From: UBA1422 sp041859095
GTDB lineage: Bacteria; Bacillota; Clostridia; Peptostreptococcales; Anaerovoracaceae
Assembly: GCA_041859095.1 (NCBI GenBank)
Contig: JBHEKY010000006.1
Location: forward strand, 9,144-73,143
Length of the DNA stretch: 64,000 nucleotides
Direction: 5' to 3'
Positions 51,006 through 59,113 of the stretch are shown here, piece after piece (the stretch's first letter is position 1; every line of letters begins with the position of its first letter). Under the pieces are notes generated by a model, which was given only the letters and a program-made list of their open reading frames with translations, was not told the DNA's origin and ran no database searches. The position numbers were made by a program, and so were the translations under genes.

Positions 51006-51712
51006 ATCTTATATCCTTTCATGTGTTCCTTGCTTACTTTGGAGACCCGATTGGACTCCCTTATTTTTTGTATTGTTTTGTTCTGGATTTCTTTTGTAAG
51101 GTCGCCTTTTGCTATTAAGGCTTCGGTTTTTTCGGGGAAACGGACATAGCAGGCTGACAGGGTCCAGCCTACAGCCATGGTCACATAATAGGCCGGGTGT
51201 TTTACCTTGGAGAGCTCAAAAAGCACTTCGTCAATGTGTTCTTCATCAATGAAATTTACCAACAGCATCACCACGCCAAATCGGATTTCAAATTCGGTGT
51301 CCCGCCTCACATATTGGAGAAAGAAATTCATCCAAGGAGTCGGATTTTTTTTGATGACAGATAGGGTTCCACAAGCGATATCGCAGACAGCCCAATTATC
51401 GATTACCGGCACAAAGGCACGATACTCTTCCATCCTTTGTTCGTCGGAGATTTTTAATTTACTTAGAAGAATACCCCACATCAGCTTTTCTTCATATAGG
51501 CAGTCTTTTTCCAAGGATTTTATATAGGAAAGAATCCTAGAGGGATCTGATTTGAGGAGCTCCGAGGCAAGCTTCCGCAATGCAGGAATTCGAACGCCCA
51601 GCATTTTGCCCCGGTCAACCCCAGGGATTAAGTTAGCCGAGAAATTTTTGTATTCTTTGTCCTGCAATTCTTCCATTCGTCTACGGATTTCAAGGTGCAT
51701 TTGCTGCTCCAT
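51002..51712 (-). CDS. DNA alkylation repair protein (AlkD-like HEAT repeat)
   Basis: 236 residues of paired helices as in AlkC/AlkD glycosylases. LGVRIPALRKLASEL is near residue 38. The VIDNWAVCDIACGT segment contains the Trp and Asp that face DNA in AlkD. VMLLVNFIDEEHIDEVLFE and VGWTLSACYVRFPE follow. It overlaps the SanA-like gene by 1 bp (TAATG). Confidence 0.88.
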   Translation of the reverse strand: MEQQMHLEIRRRMEELQDKEYKNFSANLIPGVDRGKMLGVRIPALRKLASELLKSDPSRILSYIKSLEKDCLYEEKLMWGILLSKLKISDEQRMEEYRAFVPVIDNWAVCDIACGTLSVIKKNPTPWMNFFLQYVRRDTEFEIRFGVVMLLVNFIDEEHIDEVLFELSKVKHPAYYVTMAVGWTLSACYVRFPEKTEALIAKGDLTKEIQNKTIQKIRESNRVSKVSKEHMKGYKI

Positions 51713-52401
51713 TACTGGGTCACCTCCCCATTTCCGTCAATTGGGATTTCAGGGCCCAGATAGGTAGGCTTTGGTTGAAGTATGGACTGGAAGACATCTT
51801 TTATCCGGGCAGCGATTTCCCTTAGGTCTCTGTAGTCCTGTCCTGCATATGTCTCTTGATTTGACGCAACGCCATGGACGTTCAATCCCAAAGCACGACC
51901 AATTTGCAGTGCCCTGTATAAATGGTACTTCTGGGTCACCACCACCGCGGTTTCCACCAGGAAAACATCTCTGGCGCGATACATACTTTCGTAGGTTGAA
52001 AATCCAGCATAATCAAGGAAAATATCCTCAACAGGAACGCCAGCATCCAGTACATATTTTTGCATCACGACCACTTCGTTGTAGTTCACCTGGCCGTTGT
52101 CGCCGGAAAGCAAGATTTTTGGGGCGACCCTGGCTTCATATAGAGCGATGGCCACATCCAGCCGATCCTGTAGCATCTTGCTTGGGGTGTCTCCCCGGAC
52201 AGCCGCTCCTAACACCAAGATGCAATCCGGTTTCAGATCTTGCAACTGACGAATGGCGGTTCTGTCCAAAGAAATATCCGACGAGTCCACCGTTGCAACG
52301 ATGTCCTTCTCGCCGGATTTGATTACATAATAATTGGTGGCAGCTACCAAAGCTGCTACCATCAGCAACATTATTAAGATGATAAATAACACCTTTTTCA
52401 T
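51712..52401 (-). CDS. SanA/YdcF-like DUF218 membrane-anchored protein
   Basis: 229 residues: an N-terminal membrane anchor (about 4-22) and an extracytoplasmic DUF218 fold (CILVLGAAVRGDTPSKML, KILLSGDNGQVNYNE, DYAGFSTYESMYRARDVF, VVTQKYHLYRAL). SanA relatives affect envelope permeability (vancomycin exclusion) or undecaprenyl metabolism in other bacteria. It lies just downstream of the his operon. Confidence 0.85.
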   Translation of the reverse strand: MKKVLFIILIMLLMVAALVAATNYYVIKSGEKDIVATVDSSDISLDRTAIRQLQDLKPDCILVLGAAVRGDTPSKMLQDRLDVAIALYEARVAPKILLSGDNGQVNYNEVVVMQKYVLDAGVPVEDIFLDYAGFSTYESMYRARDVFLVETAVVVTQKYHLYRALQIGRALGLNVHGVASNQETYAGQDYRDLREIAARIKDVFQSILQPKPTYLGPEIPIDGNGEVTQ

Positions 52402-52423
52402 GGCGGTATTATATCACATTTTT

Positions 52424-53092
52424 TTAGTCTATGACATGTCTTCCCGCCAGTTCATTTACAATTTCTTCGGGGCGGATACCGGTTTCAACCATCATTACCA
52501 TTAGGTGGTATGCCAGATCGGATACCTCGTAGATGATTTCTTCCCGCTTTTCTCGTGCTGCAGCAATCACCACTTCGGTACTTTCCTCGCCAACTTTCTT
52601 GAGAATCTTTTCGATTCCTTTGTCGAAAAGGTAGTTGGTGTAGCTGCCTTCTTTGGGGGTTTCCTTTCGTCCACGAATCATCTCGTAGAGAGCGTCCACG
52701 GAAAATGCCGGAACGGTTTGGCTTTGATAGACCGGCTCAAAGAAACAGCTGGTGGCACCGGTGTGGCAGGCAGGCCCTTTTTTGATGACCTGGATTACCA
52801 ACGCGTCTTTGTCACAATCCGCGGTGATGTTGACCACTTCCTGGGTGTTACCACTGGTTTCTCCTTTTCGCCATAATTCCTGACGGCTTCGGCTAAAAAA
52901 GCAGGTGCGGCCTTCCCGCATGGTAATCTCAAGGCTTTCCCGGTTCATATACGCCACCGTTAGCACCTGCTTGGTGTAATAGTCTTGCACTACAACCGGG
53001 ATTAGTCCCTTTTCATCAAACTTCAAATCTATCATAACGTTTTTGTCCTCGCTTTCGTTTCTGCTTTCGTTTTCGCTTCGATTGGCGCTCAT
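52424..53092 (-). CDS. hisI: Phosphoribosyl-AMP cyclohydrolase / phosphoribosyl-ATP pyrophosphatase
   Basis: A bifunctional HisIE of 222 residues. The HisI part has LWRKGETSGN and GPACHTGATSCFF with zinc Cys residues (about 30-130). The HisE part has SYTNYLFDKGIEKILKKVGE and EVVIAAA (about 145-215). ATG at 53092 overlaps the hisF stop (ATGA). The 18-residue low-complexity start (ENESRNESEDKN) is unusual, and ATG at 53035 would give the typical HisI N-terminus, so the start is uncertain. Confidence 0.92.
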   Translation of the reverse strand: MSANRSENESRNESEDKNVMIDLKFDEKGLIPVVVQDYYTKQVLTVAYMNRESLEITMREGRTCFFSRSRQELWRKGETSGNTQEVVNITADCDKDALVIQVIKKGPACHTGATSCFFEPVYQSQTVPAFSVDALYEMIRGRKETPKEGSYTNYLFDKGIEKILKKVGEESTEVVIAAAREKREEIIYEVSDLAYHLMVMMVETGIRPEEIVNELAGRHVID

Positions 53093-53844
53093 ATCCGCAC
53101 TTCGATTCCTTCTCTTTTCAAATATTGCTTCAAATCCTTAATTTCCAGCTCTCTGAAGTGAAAAATGCTGGCGGCAAGCCCTGCATCCATGCCTTCATGG
53201 CGAAACAGTTCTGCAAAATCTTCTTTATTGCCGGCGCCACCACTGGCGATAATCGGCACATTGACCCGGGACGCAATGGCATCCAGAAGTTCCAGGTCGA
53301 ATCCACCCTTGACTCCATCGGTATCGATGCTGTTGACCACCAGTTCCCCTGCGCCGCGATTTACTCCGTCTACGGCCCACTGGATGGCATCCAACCCCGT
53401 ATCATCGCGCCCTCCTTTGGAAAACAAGCGGAACTGTCCATTTACCCGTTTTATGTCCATGGAAAGAACCACACACTGGTCTCCGTATTTTTTGGCACCG
53501 GCTTCAATCAGGGCCGGGTTTAAGATCGCGCCGCTGTTGACGCTGACCTTGTCTGCACCACACTTGAGAACCCGATCAAAGTCAGCCAGGGAGTTAATGC
53601 CGCCCCCTACCGTAAGGGGGATAAAAATCTTGGAAGCCACGCCGGTGAGGATTTCCGTGAATAGTCCCCGACCTTCCACGCTGGCGGTGATATCATAAAA
53701 TACCAGTTCGTCGGCGCCACTTTGGTTGTAGAATTCAGCCATGGCCACCGGATCCGCAACGTCTCTCACGCCGGCAAAATTAATGCCCTTCACCACCTTC
53801 CCATCCCGGATATCCAGGCAGGGAATAATTCGTTTCGTAATCAC
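53089..53844 (-). CDS. hisF: Imidazole glycerol phosphate synthase, cyclase subunit
   Basis: HisF makes imidazole glycerol phosphate and AICAR using ammonia from HisH. 251 residues from GTG at 53844 (GAAGGAG upstream): ITKRIIPCLDIRDGKVVKG with the catalytic Asp, VGGGINSLADFD, SIDTDGVKGGFDLEL with the second Asp, and ASGGAGNKEDF. It follows hisA by 28 bp. Confidence 0.96.
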   Translation of the reverse strand: MITKRIIPCLDIRDGKVVKGINFAGVRDVADPVAMAEFYNQSGADELVFYDITASVEGRGLFTEILTGVASKIFIPLTVGGGINSLADFDRVLKCGADKVSVNSGAILNPALIEAGAKKYGDQCVVLSMDIKRVNGQFRLFSKGGRDDTGLDAIQWAVDGVNRGAGELVVNSIDTDGVKGGFDLELLDAIASRVNVPIIASGGAGNKEDFAELFRHEGMDAGLAASIFHFRELEIKDLKQYLKREGIEVRI

Positions 53845-53872
53845 TTTTCGCTCCTTCTTGTCATTTTCCACT

Positions 53873-54583
53873 TCACTCTGCAAGCTGTATGCAATTGGCC
53901 AGGTCCAGGAGACCGCCATACAAGGCTTTGCCCAAAATCGCACCATACACCAAGTTCTTCAATTCAACGATTTCCTCTTCAAAACTAATGCCGCCTGATG
54001 CGATAATATCCAGTCCGGGGATTTGGGACAACTCTTTGTATGCCTCCATGTTGGTTCCCTGCATGCCGCCGTCTTTTGCAATGTCGGTATATATCACGGT
54101 TTTGACGCCGATTTCAGCCAACGATTTACAAAACTCAACCCCGTTGAGTCTTGTGGTTTTTTCCCATCCGTTTATGGCCGCCAGACCGTCTTTCACATCT
54201 ACGCCTACTGCGATGGCCTCTCCGAACTGCTTCACCATTTCTTTGAGAAATTCCGGATCGGTCACAGCTACTGTGCCAAGAATCACCCGCTTCGCGCCAA
54301 GGTTCAAATAGGTTTCAATGCGGTCCTTGTTTCGGATGCCTCCGCCCACCTGTACTTCCAATCCGGAAGATAGAATGAGTCGTTGCACCACCTTGTAATT
54401 CTCCGGGGTTCCACCCCGTGCACCATCCAGGTCCACCACGTGCAAATGGGTAGCCCCTGCTTCTTTGAAAGTTCTGGCTACGGCCAGCGGGTCTTCGCTA
54501 TATACGGTCATCTGGTCATAGTCGCCTTGATGCAGGCGAACCACTTTGCCATCCCGTAAATCAATTGCCGGAAAGAGTATCAT
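53873..54583 (-). CDS. hisA: ProFAR isomerase
   Basis: HisA isomerises ProFAR to PRFAR. 236 residues: FPAIDLRDGKVVRLHQGDYD, HVVDLDGA, VGGGIRNKDRIE, TDIAKDGGMQGTN and ASGGISFEEEI. ATG at 54583 overlaps the hisH stop (ATGA). Confidence 0.96.
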   Translation of the reverse strand: MILFPAIDLRDGKVVRLHQGDYDQMTVYSEDPLAVARTFKEAGATHLHVVDLDGARGGTPENYKVVQRLILSSGLEVQVGGGIRNKDRIETYLNLGAKRVILGTVAVTDPEFLKEMVKQFGEAIAVGVDVKDGLAAINGWEKTTRLNGVEFCKSLAEIGVKTVIYTDIAKDGGMQGTNMEAYKELSQIPGLDIIASGGISFEEEIVELKNLVYGAILGKALYGGLLDLANCIQLAE

Positions 54584-55203
54584 AAGGTTTCCTTTCTCAT
54601 TTCCACGAAAGCCCGAAGAATATTGAGCCCCACATCTCCGCTTTTTTCCGGGTGGAACTGGGTGCCCATCACATTGCCCCGCCGAAGCGCGCCGGTCACG
54701 GGAATTTTGTAGGAAGAGGTGGCAATCACATATGGTTCGCACTGTGTGGCGAAATAACTATGCACATAGTAAACGTGTTGCCCTTGCTTTATATATTGGA
54801 ACAGGGGTTCTCCCTCTTTAAAATCAAGACTGTTCCAACCTATATGAGGCACCTTGAGTTCCCCATCCAGGTATGGAACCAACGATGTGACAAAGCCGGG
54901 AATCAGGCCCAGTCCTTTGTGGTTGCCATACTCGTCACTGCCATCCAGCAGCATCTGCATGCCCAGACAAATCCCAAGAAGCGGTGTTCCTTTTCCTGCT
55001 TCTTCCATTACAATCCGGTCCAAACCGGTTTGTTTTAGTTTGTCCATGGCATCGCCAAAAGCCCCTACACCAGGCAATATAATCTGGTCCGCACGGCTGA
55101 TTTCGTCTGGGTTGCCGGTCACGATGGCTGGGGCGCCCAGGAATTTTAGAGAGGCCGTCAGGGAAAACAGGTTCCCCACGCCATAATCGATAATTGCTAT
55201 CAT
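54580..55203 (-). CDS. hisH: Imidazole glycerol phosphate synthase, glutamine amidotransferase subunit
   Basis: A 207-residue class I amidotransferase: DYGVGNLFSLTASLKFLG start, nucleophile Cys in GICLGMQMLLDGS, and the His-Glu pair in GTQFHPEKSGDVG. It supplies ammonia to HisF. Confidence 0.96.
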   Translation of the reverse strand: MIAIIDYGVGNLFSLTASLKFLGAPAIVTGNPDEISRADQIILPGVGAFGDAMDKLKQTGLDRIVMEEAGKGTPLLGICLGMQMLLDGSDEYGNHKGLGLIPGFVTSLVPYLDGELKVPHIGWNSLDFKEGEPLFQYIKQGQHVYYVHSYFATQCEPYVIATSSYKIPVTGALRRGNVMGTQFHPEKSGDVGLNILRAFVEMRKETL

Positions 55204-55257
55204 TCAGTCTCCTTTGCCGCATTCATTTACGAAGCGGCGTCGCTTCTATTCTTGTTT

Positions 55258-55845
55258 TTATAACATGCCCTTGGTGGAGGGGATTTCATCCGGGTGTTTT
55301 TCGTCAATCGCCACGGCTTTGGCCAGAGCTCTTGCCATACACTTGAATCCCCCTTCAATAATATGGTGGGTGTTTTTTCCTTCCAGTTGAATCAAATGCA
55401 AGGTAAATCCCAGCTCCCTTGTGAAAGCCAGAAGAAATTCTTCCACCAGTTCGGTGTCAAAATCGCCGATTCGCTTGGCGCGGAATCGCAAGTCGTCGTT
55501 GAGATATGTTCGGCCGGAAAGATCGATGGCGCATAGAATCAGGGTTTCATCCATAGGCAGCACCATGTAACCGTAACGAACGATGCCACGCTTGTCTCCA
55601 AGGGCTTCTTTGAACGCCATGCCCAAAACAATGCCCACATCTTCCACGGTATGGTGGAAGTCCACCTGACTGTCACCGATGCAACGGAGGGTCAGGTCAA
55701 ATCGACCGTGACGGGCGAAAAGCTCCAACATATGGTTCAGAAAACCGCAGTCTGTAACGATGTCTGACTTTCCGGTTCCATCCAGATTCAAGGTCATGGC
55801 GATGTCGGTTTCTGATGTTTTTCGGTTGATTTCACTGATTCTCAT
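55258..55845 (-). CDS. hisB: Imidazoleglycerol-phosphate dehydratase
   Basis: A 195-residue monofunctional HisB with two metal-binding repeats (FLNHMLELFARHGRFDL, FHHTVEDVGIVLG; then HLIQLEGKNTHHIIEGGFK). There is no fused phosphatase. It overlaps hisC by 4 bp. A separate histidinol-phosphatase is not in this window. Confidence 0.96.
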   Translation of the reverse strand: MRISEINRKTSETDIAMTLNLDGTGKSDIVTDCGFLNHMLELFARHGRFDLTLRCIGDSQVDFHHTVEDVGIVLGMAFKEALGDKRGIVRYGYMVLPMDETLILCAIDLSGRTYLNDDLRFRAKRIGDFDTELVEEFLLAFTRELGFTLHLIQLEGKNTHHIIEGGFKCMARALAKAVAIDEKHPDEIPSTKGML

Positions 55846-56948
55846 GGGTTGCTCCTTTCCCGCAGAATGATATCGGTTGCTGCCAGTAATTTCTCCATGT
55901 CGGATTTTTTCCCTATGGTAATCCGGACGTAATCCCGGATGTTATCTTTGTCGAAATATCGGACCAGGATGTTCTTCTTGCGAAGAGCTTGGAAATATGC
56001 CTCGCCACTGAGCAGCAGCCTTCCTGTTCCAGCCAGGCTTTCCGGTTGGACTACCTTGACGAAAACGAAGTTTGCCTGAGAAGGAAGCACAGTAAATCCG
56101 CGACGTTTCATTTCAGTAGTAAACCATTCCCTGGTTTGGATGACTTCCCGCCGGTTAGCTTCAAAGGTTTCCCGGTCGGACATGGCGGCCGCAGCAATTC
56201 GAATGGCTAGCCGATCCAGATTGTATGGATTGAAACTAAATTTAATTCGGTTCAAATCTGCGATGAGATCCTGATTTCCTATGGCGAAACCCACCCGACA
56301 TCCGGCAAGGCTTCGTGACTTTGAAAACGTCTGAATGACCAGCAAATTGTCGTACTTATCAATGAGGGGGATACAGCTTTCTCCACCAAAATCCACATAA
56401 GCCTCGTCGATGATGACCAGGTTGTTTGGATTTTTTTGGAGAATCCCTTCGATTTGATTGCGACTCAGCCCAATTCCCGTGGGGGCATTGGGGTTTGCCA
56501 GCACGATGGTTCCCTGTGCATTATAATAGTCGGATGGGTCCACGGTCAAATCCGATTTCAGCGGAATCATCTTAAACGCTGTCTTAAAAACCCGACCAAA
56601 CACCGGATAAAACCCATAACTGATTTTCGGAAAAACGATGCGTCGCCCTTCGTCGGCGTAGGCCATAAAGGCAAACCCCAACAGTTCATCGGAGCCGTTG
56701 CCCACCATGACCTGCCCGACAGCAAGTCCATAGTAATCCTCAATGGCCTCTGCCAGTTCTCGGCATTGGGGGTCCGGATACAGTCGCAGGGACTCCGAAG
56801 ACAGTTCCGCAAAAATCCGTTCCACCGTTGGACTGGGTCCGTAAGGGTTTTCGTTGGTATTTAGTTTGATTAGCCCTGCTTCTTTTGGCTGCTCTCCCGG
56901 GGAGTACGGGGAGAGGCTGTCCAGCTCTTGACTGAAAAATCTACTCAT
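55842..56948 (-). CDS. hisC: Histidinol-phosphate aminotransferase
   Basis: A 368-residue PLP enzyme of the HisC family: IKLNTNENPYGPSPTVE, GNGSDELLGFAF, LANPNAPTG, VIDEAYVDFGG, and the PLP lysine in TFSKSRSLAGCRVG. It overlaps the hisZG gene by 8 bp, leaving no place for hisD between them. Confidence 0.95.
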   Translation of the reverse strand: MSRFFSQELDSLSPYSPGEQPKEAGLIKLNTNENPYGPSPTVERIFAELSSESLRLYPDPQCRELAEAIEDYYGLAVGQVMVGNGSDELLGFAFMAYADEGRRIVFPKISYGFYPVFGRVFKTAFKMIPLKSDLTVDPSDYYNAQGTIVLANPNAPTGIGLSRNQIEGILQKNPNNLVIIDEAYVDFGGESCIPLIDKYDNLLVIQTFSKSRSLAGCRVGFAIGNQDLIADLNRIKFSFNPYNLDRLAIRIAAAAMSDRETFEANRREVIQTREWFTTEMKRRGFTVLPSQANFVFVKVVQPESLAGTGRLLLSGEAYFQALRKKNILVRYFDKDNIRDYVRITIGKKSDMEKLLAATDIILRERSNP

Positions 56949-58530
56949 TGCCGGCCTCCCGCAGTCTGTTCATCATCTCGCCAATGGCCTTGCTTTGGAA
57001 TTTGAAACTGGATTTGTTAGCAATCAAACGAGCGCTGCTCAGTTTGAATTCTTCCACCACCTCCAGGTCATTTTCCCGCAGGGTGTTCCCAGTTTCAACA
57101 ATATCCACGATGACATCGGACATCCCAAGAATCGGCGCCAGCTCGATGCTGCCGTTGAGTTTGATAATCTCAATGTCCCGGTTTTTTTCCATATAGTATT
57201 GTTTTGCAATGTTTACATATTTGGTAGCAATCCGAAGGGTCTTGTCGGTGTCTTCCACATACCCTTTGGGAGCGGCGACTGCCATCCGGCATTTTCCAAA
57301 CCCCAGGTCCATCAGCTCATACACGTCCGGGGTGGTTTCCATTAGAATGTCCTTACCGACCACTCCCACATCCGCTGCGTTGTGTTCCACATAGACTGCC
57401 ACATCACCAGGCTTCACCAGCAGATACCGGATGCCCAGTTCTTTGTTTTCCAGAATCAGTTTTCGGTTCTTGTCATCGAAGTCCGGGCACTCGTACCCGG
57501 CTTTGGCAAATATTTTGTACACCTGATTCCCCAGCCTGCCCTTTGGCAACGCCACGGTAATCATGTCCTTTTTCTTTTCTTTGACTGCGTTGCGGCCGTT
57601 GATTTCACTGAGCCTTGCCACTTCGTTCAGGTACAGGGCAAAGCCAATGGCTCCGGCATTTTTCCCAAATATTTTCATGGCACGGTCATATTGCCCCCCG
57701 GCCAACACATGACTGGGTAGTCCTTTGATGTATCCCTTAAAAATGATTCCATTATAATAGTCGATATCGTTGACCATGGAAAAATCCAGCTGCAGTTTGT
57801 CCGCGCCAAGTGCCTCTGCCAACGGTTCGCATAGATTCGAAAAAGATTGGAGCAACTCCTTCATTTCCTGGTTGACAGCCAATTTCATAGCCGTCTTGAT
57901 GGTTCTTGCCACCGGTCCGTGGAGGCTGGTTAGTTTGCACAAGGCGTCTTTCTGCTCCTCGTTCAGGCCAGCCAGTTCCGAAACTTTACAGATACCATCA
58001 GCGTTTTTATTTCGTATCAGCTTGACAAGACGGAAGTAGGTAGGCTCCGGCAGGTTCATGGTCTTCAGCAGTTCCAGCGCGAAATCCATGTGGGAAAGTT
58101 CCATCACATACTCGCTGCTGATGGTCTTAAGTGTTCGACCGGCTAGGGTCAGAACTTCTAGGACTTCGGGCTGTCCGATGTCGCCGAGAAACTCTAGGCC
58201 CATCTGACTGATTTCCATATAATTCCGGCTTTCCTTGCTTTCCCGATAGACATTTTCGATATAATATAGCTTCTCACCACAGTCGGGGGTTGCTTTGGTG
58301 TTTTTGATGATGCTCAGGGTCACATCCGGTTTAAGAGCTAAAAGCCGTCCATCCAAATCTGTGAAGGTAATCACCTTATCCGCCCCAAAAAAATCCTTGT
58401 TGGCTGCATATAGGCTGTATTCTTCGAATTTGCTCATCTTATATTTTTTGTAACCGGCCTCTTCAAATACCCCTCGTAGTTTGAGGGTTGCGATTTCTTC
58501 CGGTCTCAAGTTAGCTGTTGTCAGGTTCAT
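56941..58530 (-). CDS. hisZG: HisZ-HisG fusion (ATP phosphoribosyltransferase, regulatory plus catalytic parts)
   Basis: The first step of histidine synthesis. Residues 1-320 are HisZ, a histidyl-tRNA-synthetase-like regulatory subunit (TFTDLDGRLLALKPDVT, YYIENVYRESKESRN, NDIDYYNGIIFKGYI). Residues 323-529 are short-form HisG (ITVALPKGRLGNQVYKIF, ADVGVVGKDIL, DVIVDIVETGNTLREN). These are normally two proteins. An in-frame ATG lies at the junction (57564), but its possible SD (AAAGG) is only 2-3 nt away, so separate initiation looks poor. It is first in the operon. The stop is TAG. Confidence 0.92.
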   Translation of the reverse strand: MNLTTANLRPEEIATLKLRGVFEEAGYKKYKMSKFEEYSLYAANKDFFGADKVITFTDLDGRLLALKPDVTLSIIKNTKATPDCGEKLYYIENVYRESKESRNYMEISQMGLEFLGDIGQPEVLEVLTLAGRTLKTISSEYVMELSHMDFALELLKTMNLPEPTYFRLVKLIRNKNADGICKVSELAGLNEEQKDALCKLTSLHGPVARTIKTAMKLAVNQEMKELLQSFSNLCEPLAEALGADKLQLDFSMVNDIDYYNGIIFKGYIKGLPSHVLAGGQYDRAMKIFGKNAGAIGFALYLNEVARLSEINGRNAVKEKKKDMITVALPKGRLGNQVYKIFAKAGYECPDFDDKNRKLILENKELGIRYLLVKPGDVAVYVEHNAADVGVVGKDILMETTPDVYELMDLGFGKCRMAVAAPKGYVEDTDKTLRIATKYVNIAKQYYMEKNRDIEIIKLNGSIELAPILGMSDVIVDIVETGNTLRENDLEVVEEFKLSSARLIANKSSFKFQSKAIGEMMNRLREAGNE

Positions 58531-58603
58531 GGCGTTTCTTGCCCTTTCATACTCTACTTCTCTAATGCTTTATTGCGTTAAACTGCTACATCGCACAAAT
58601 CGT

Positions 58604-58631
58604 ATTATAACATATTTCTTTCGCCTGTAAA
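58604..58631 (-). promoter_or_regulatory. Promoter of the his operon
   Basis: TTTACA (58626-58631), 16 nt, TATAAT (58604-58609) on the minus strand. The leader is only about 65 nt, too short for a T-box. Confidence 0.7.
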
Positions 58632-58711
58632 CTCTTTTTTTACCATTATACAAACTTTGAAGCTTTTTTGTGATAAAATATGGAAAAACATATTCTTATT
58701 GGAGTAATTTT

Positions 58712-59071
58712 ATGGAGAGTGATATTATGGATTTTTTCTTTTGGACACCACTATTTTCTATTTTTGCCTTTTTATTTGCCATTGCAATCCCGGTTGTGAT
58801 CATCGTAGTTGTGATTGTGTGGATATTAAGCCATCGCGACAACATGCAAAAAACCGGCAATACAGCTGGTGCATCGAGAAAGCTCTATAAGTCGGAAACC
58901 GACAAAATGTTGGCCGGCGTTTGTGGCGGTATCGCCGAGTACTTCAACATCGACTCTACTCTGGTCCGTATTGGTCTGGTGTTTTTCACCTTCTGCGGTG
59001 GTAGCGGCATTTTACTATACATTATTGCGCTCATTGCCATGCCCCATAGACCCAGCCCTACTGCGGTTTAA
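58712..59071 (+). CDS. PspC-domain membrane protein
   Basis: 119 residues: a strong N-terminal span (about 10-42) and a PspC domain (KLYKSETDKMLAGVCGGIAE, YFNIDSTLVRIGLVFFTF) with a second span ending IIALIAMP. PspC proteins take part in envelope stress response. GGAG lies 7 nt before ATG 58712; ATG 58727 also has a GGAGAG. Confidence 0.88.
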   Translation: MESDIMDFFFWTPLFSIFAFLFAIAIPVVIIVVVIVWILSHRDNMQKTGNTAGASRKLYKSETDKMLAGVCGGIAEYFNIDSTLVRIGLVFFTFCGGSGILLYIIALIAMPHRPSPTAV

Positions 59072-59113
59072 TCGGTTCTACGCTGTCACCCATCGTTTCA
59101 ATGGAGGTGCTAT

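Noticed and set aside
57564..57584. HisG as a separate gene starting at the internal ATG
   Set aside because: The only SD-like stretch is 2-3 nt from the ATG and the upstream frame runs on without a stop, so fusion is favoured, though a minor internal start cannot be excluded.
58531..58711. T-box or histidine leader upstream of the his operon
   Set aside because: The promoter leaves a leader of only about 65 nt with no His-codon run and no T-box sequence.
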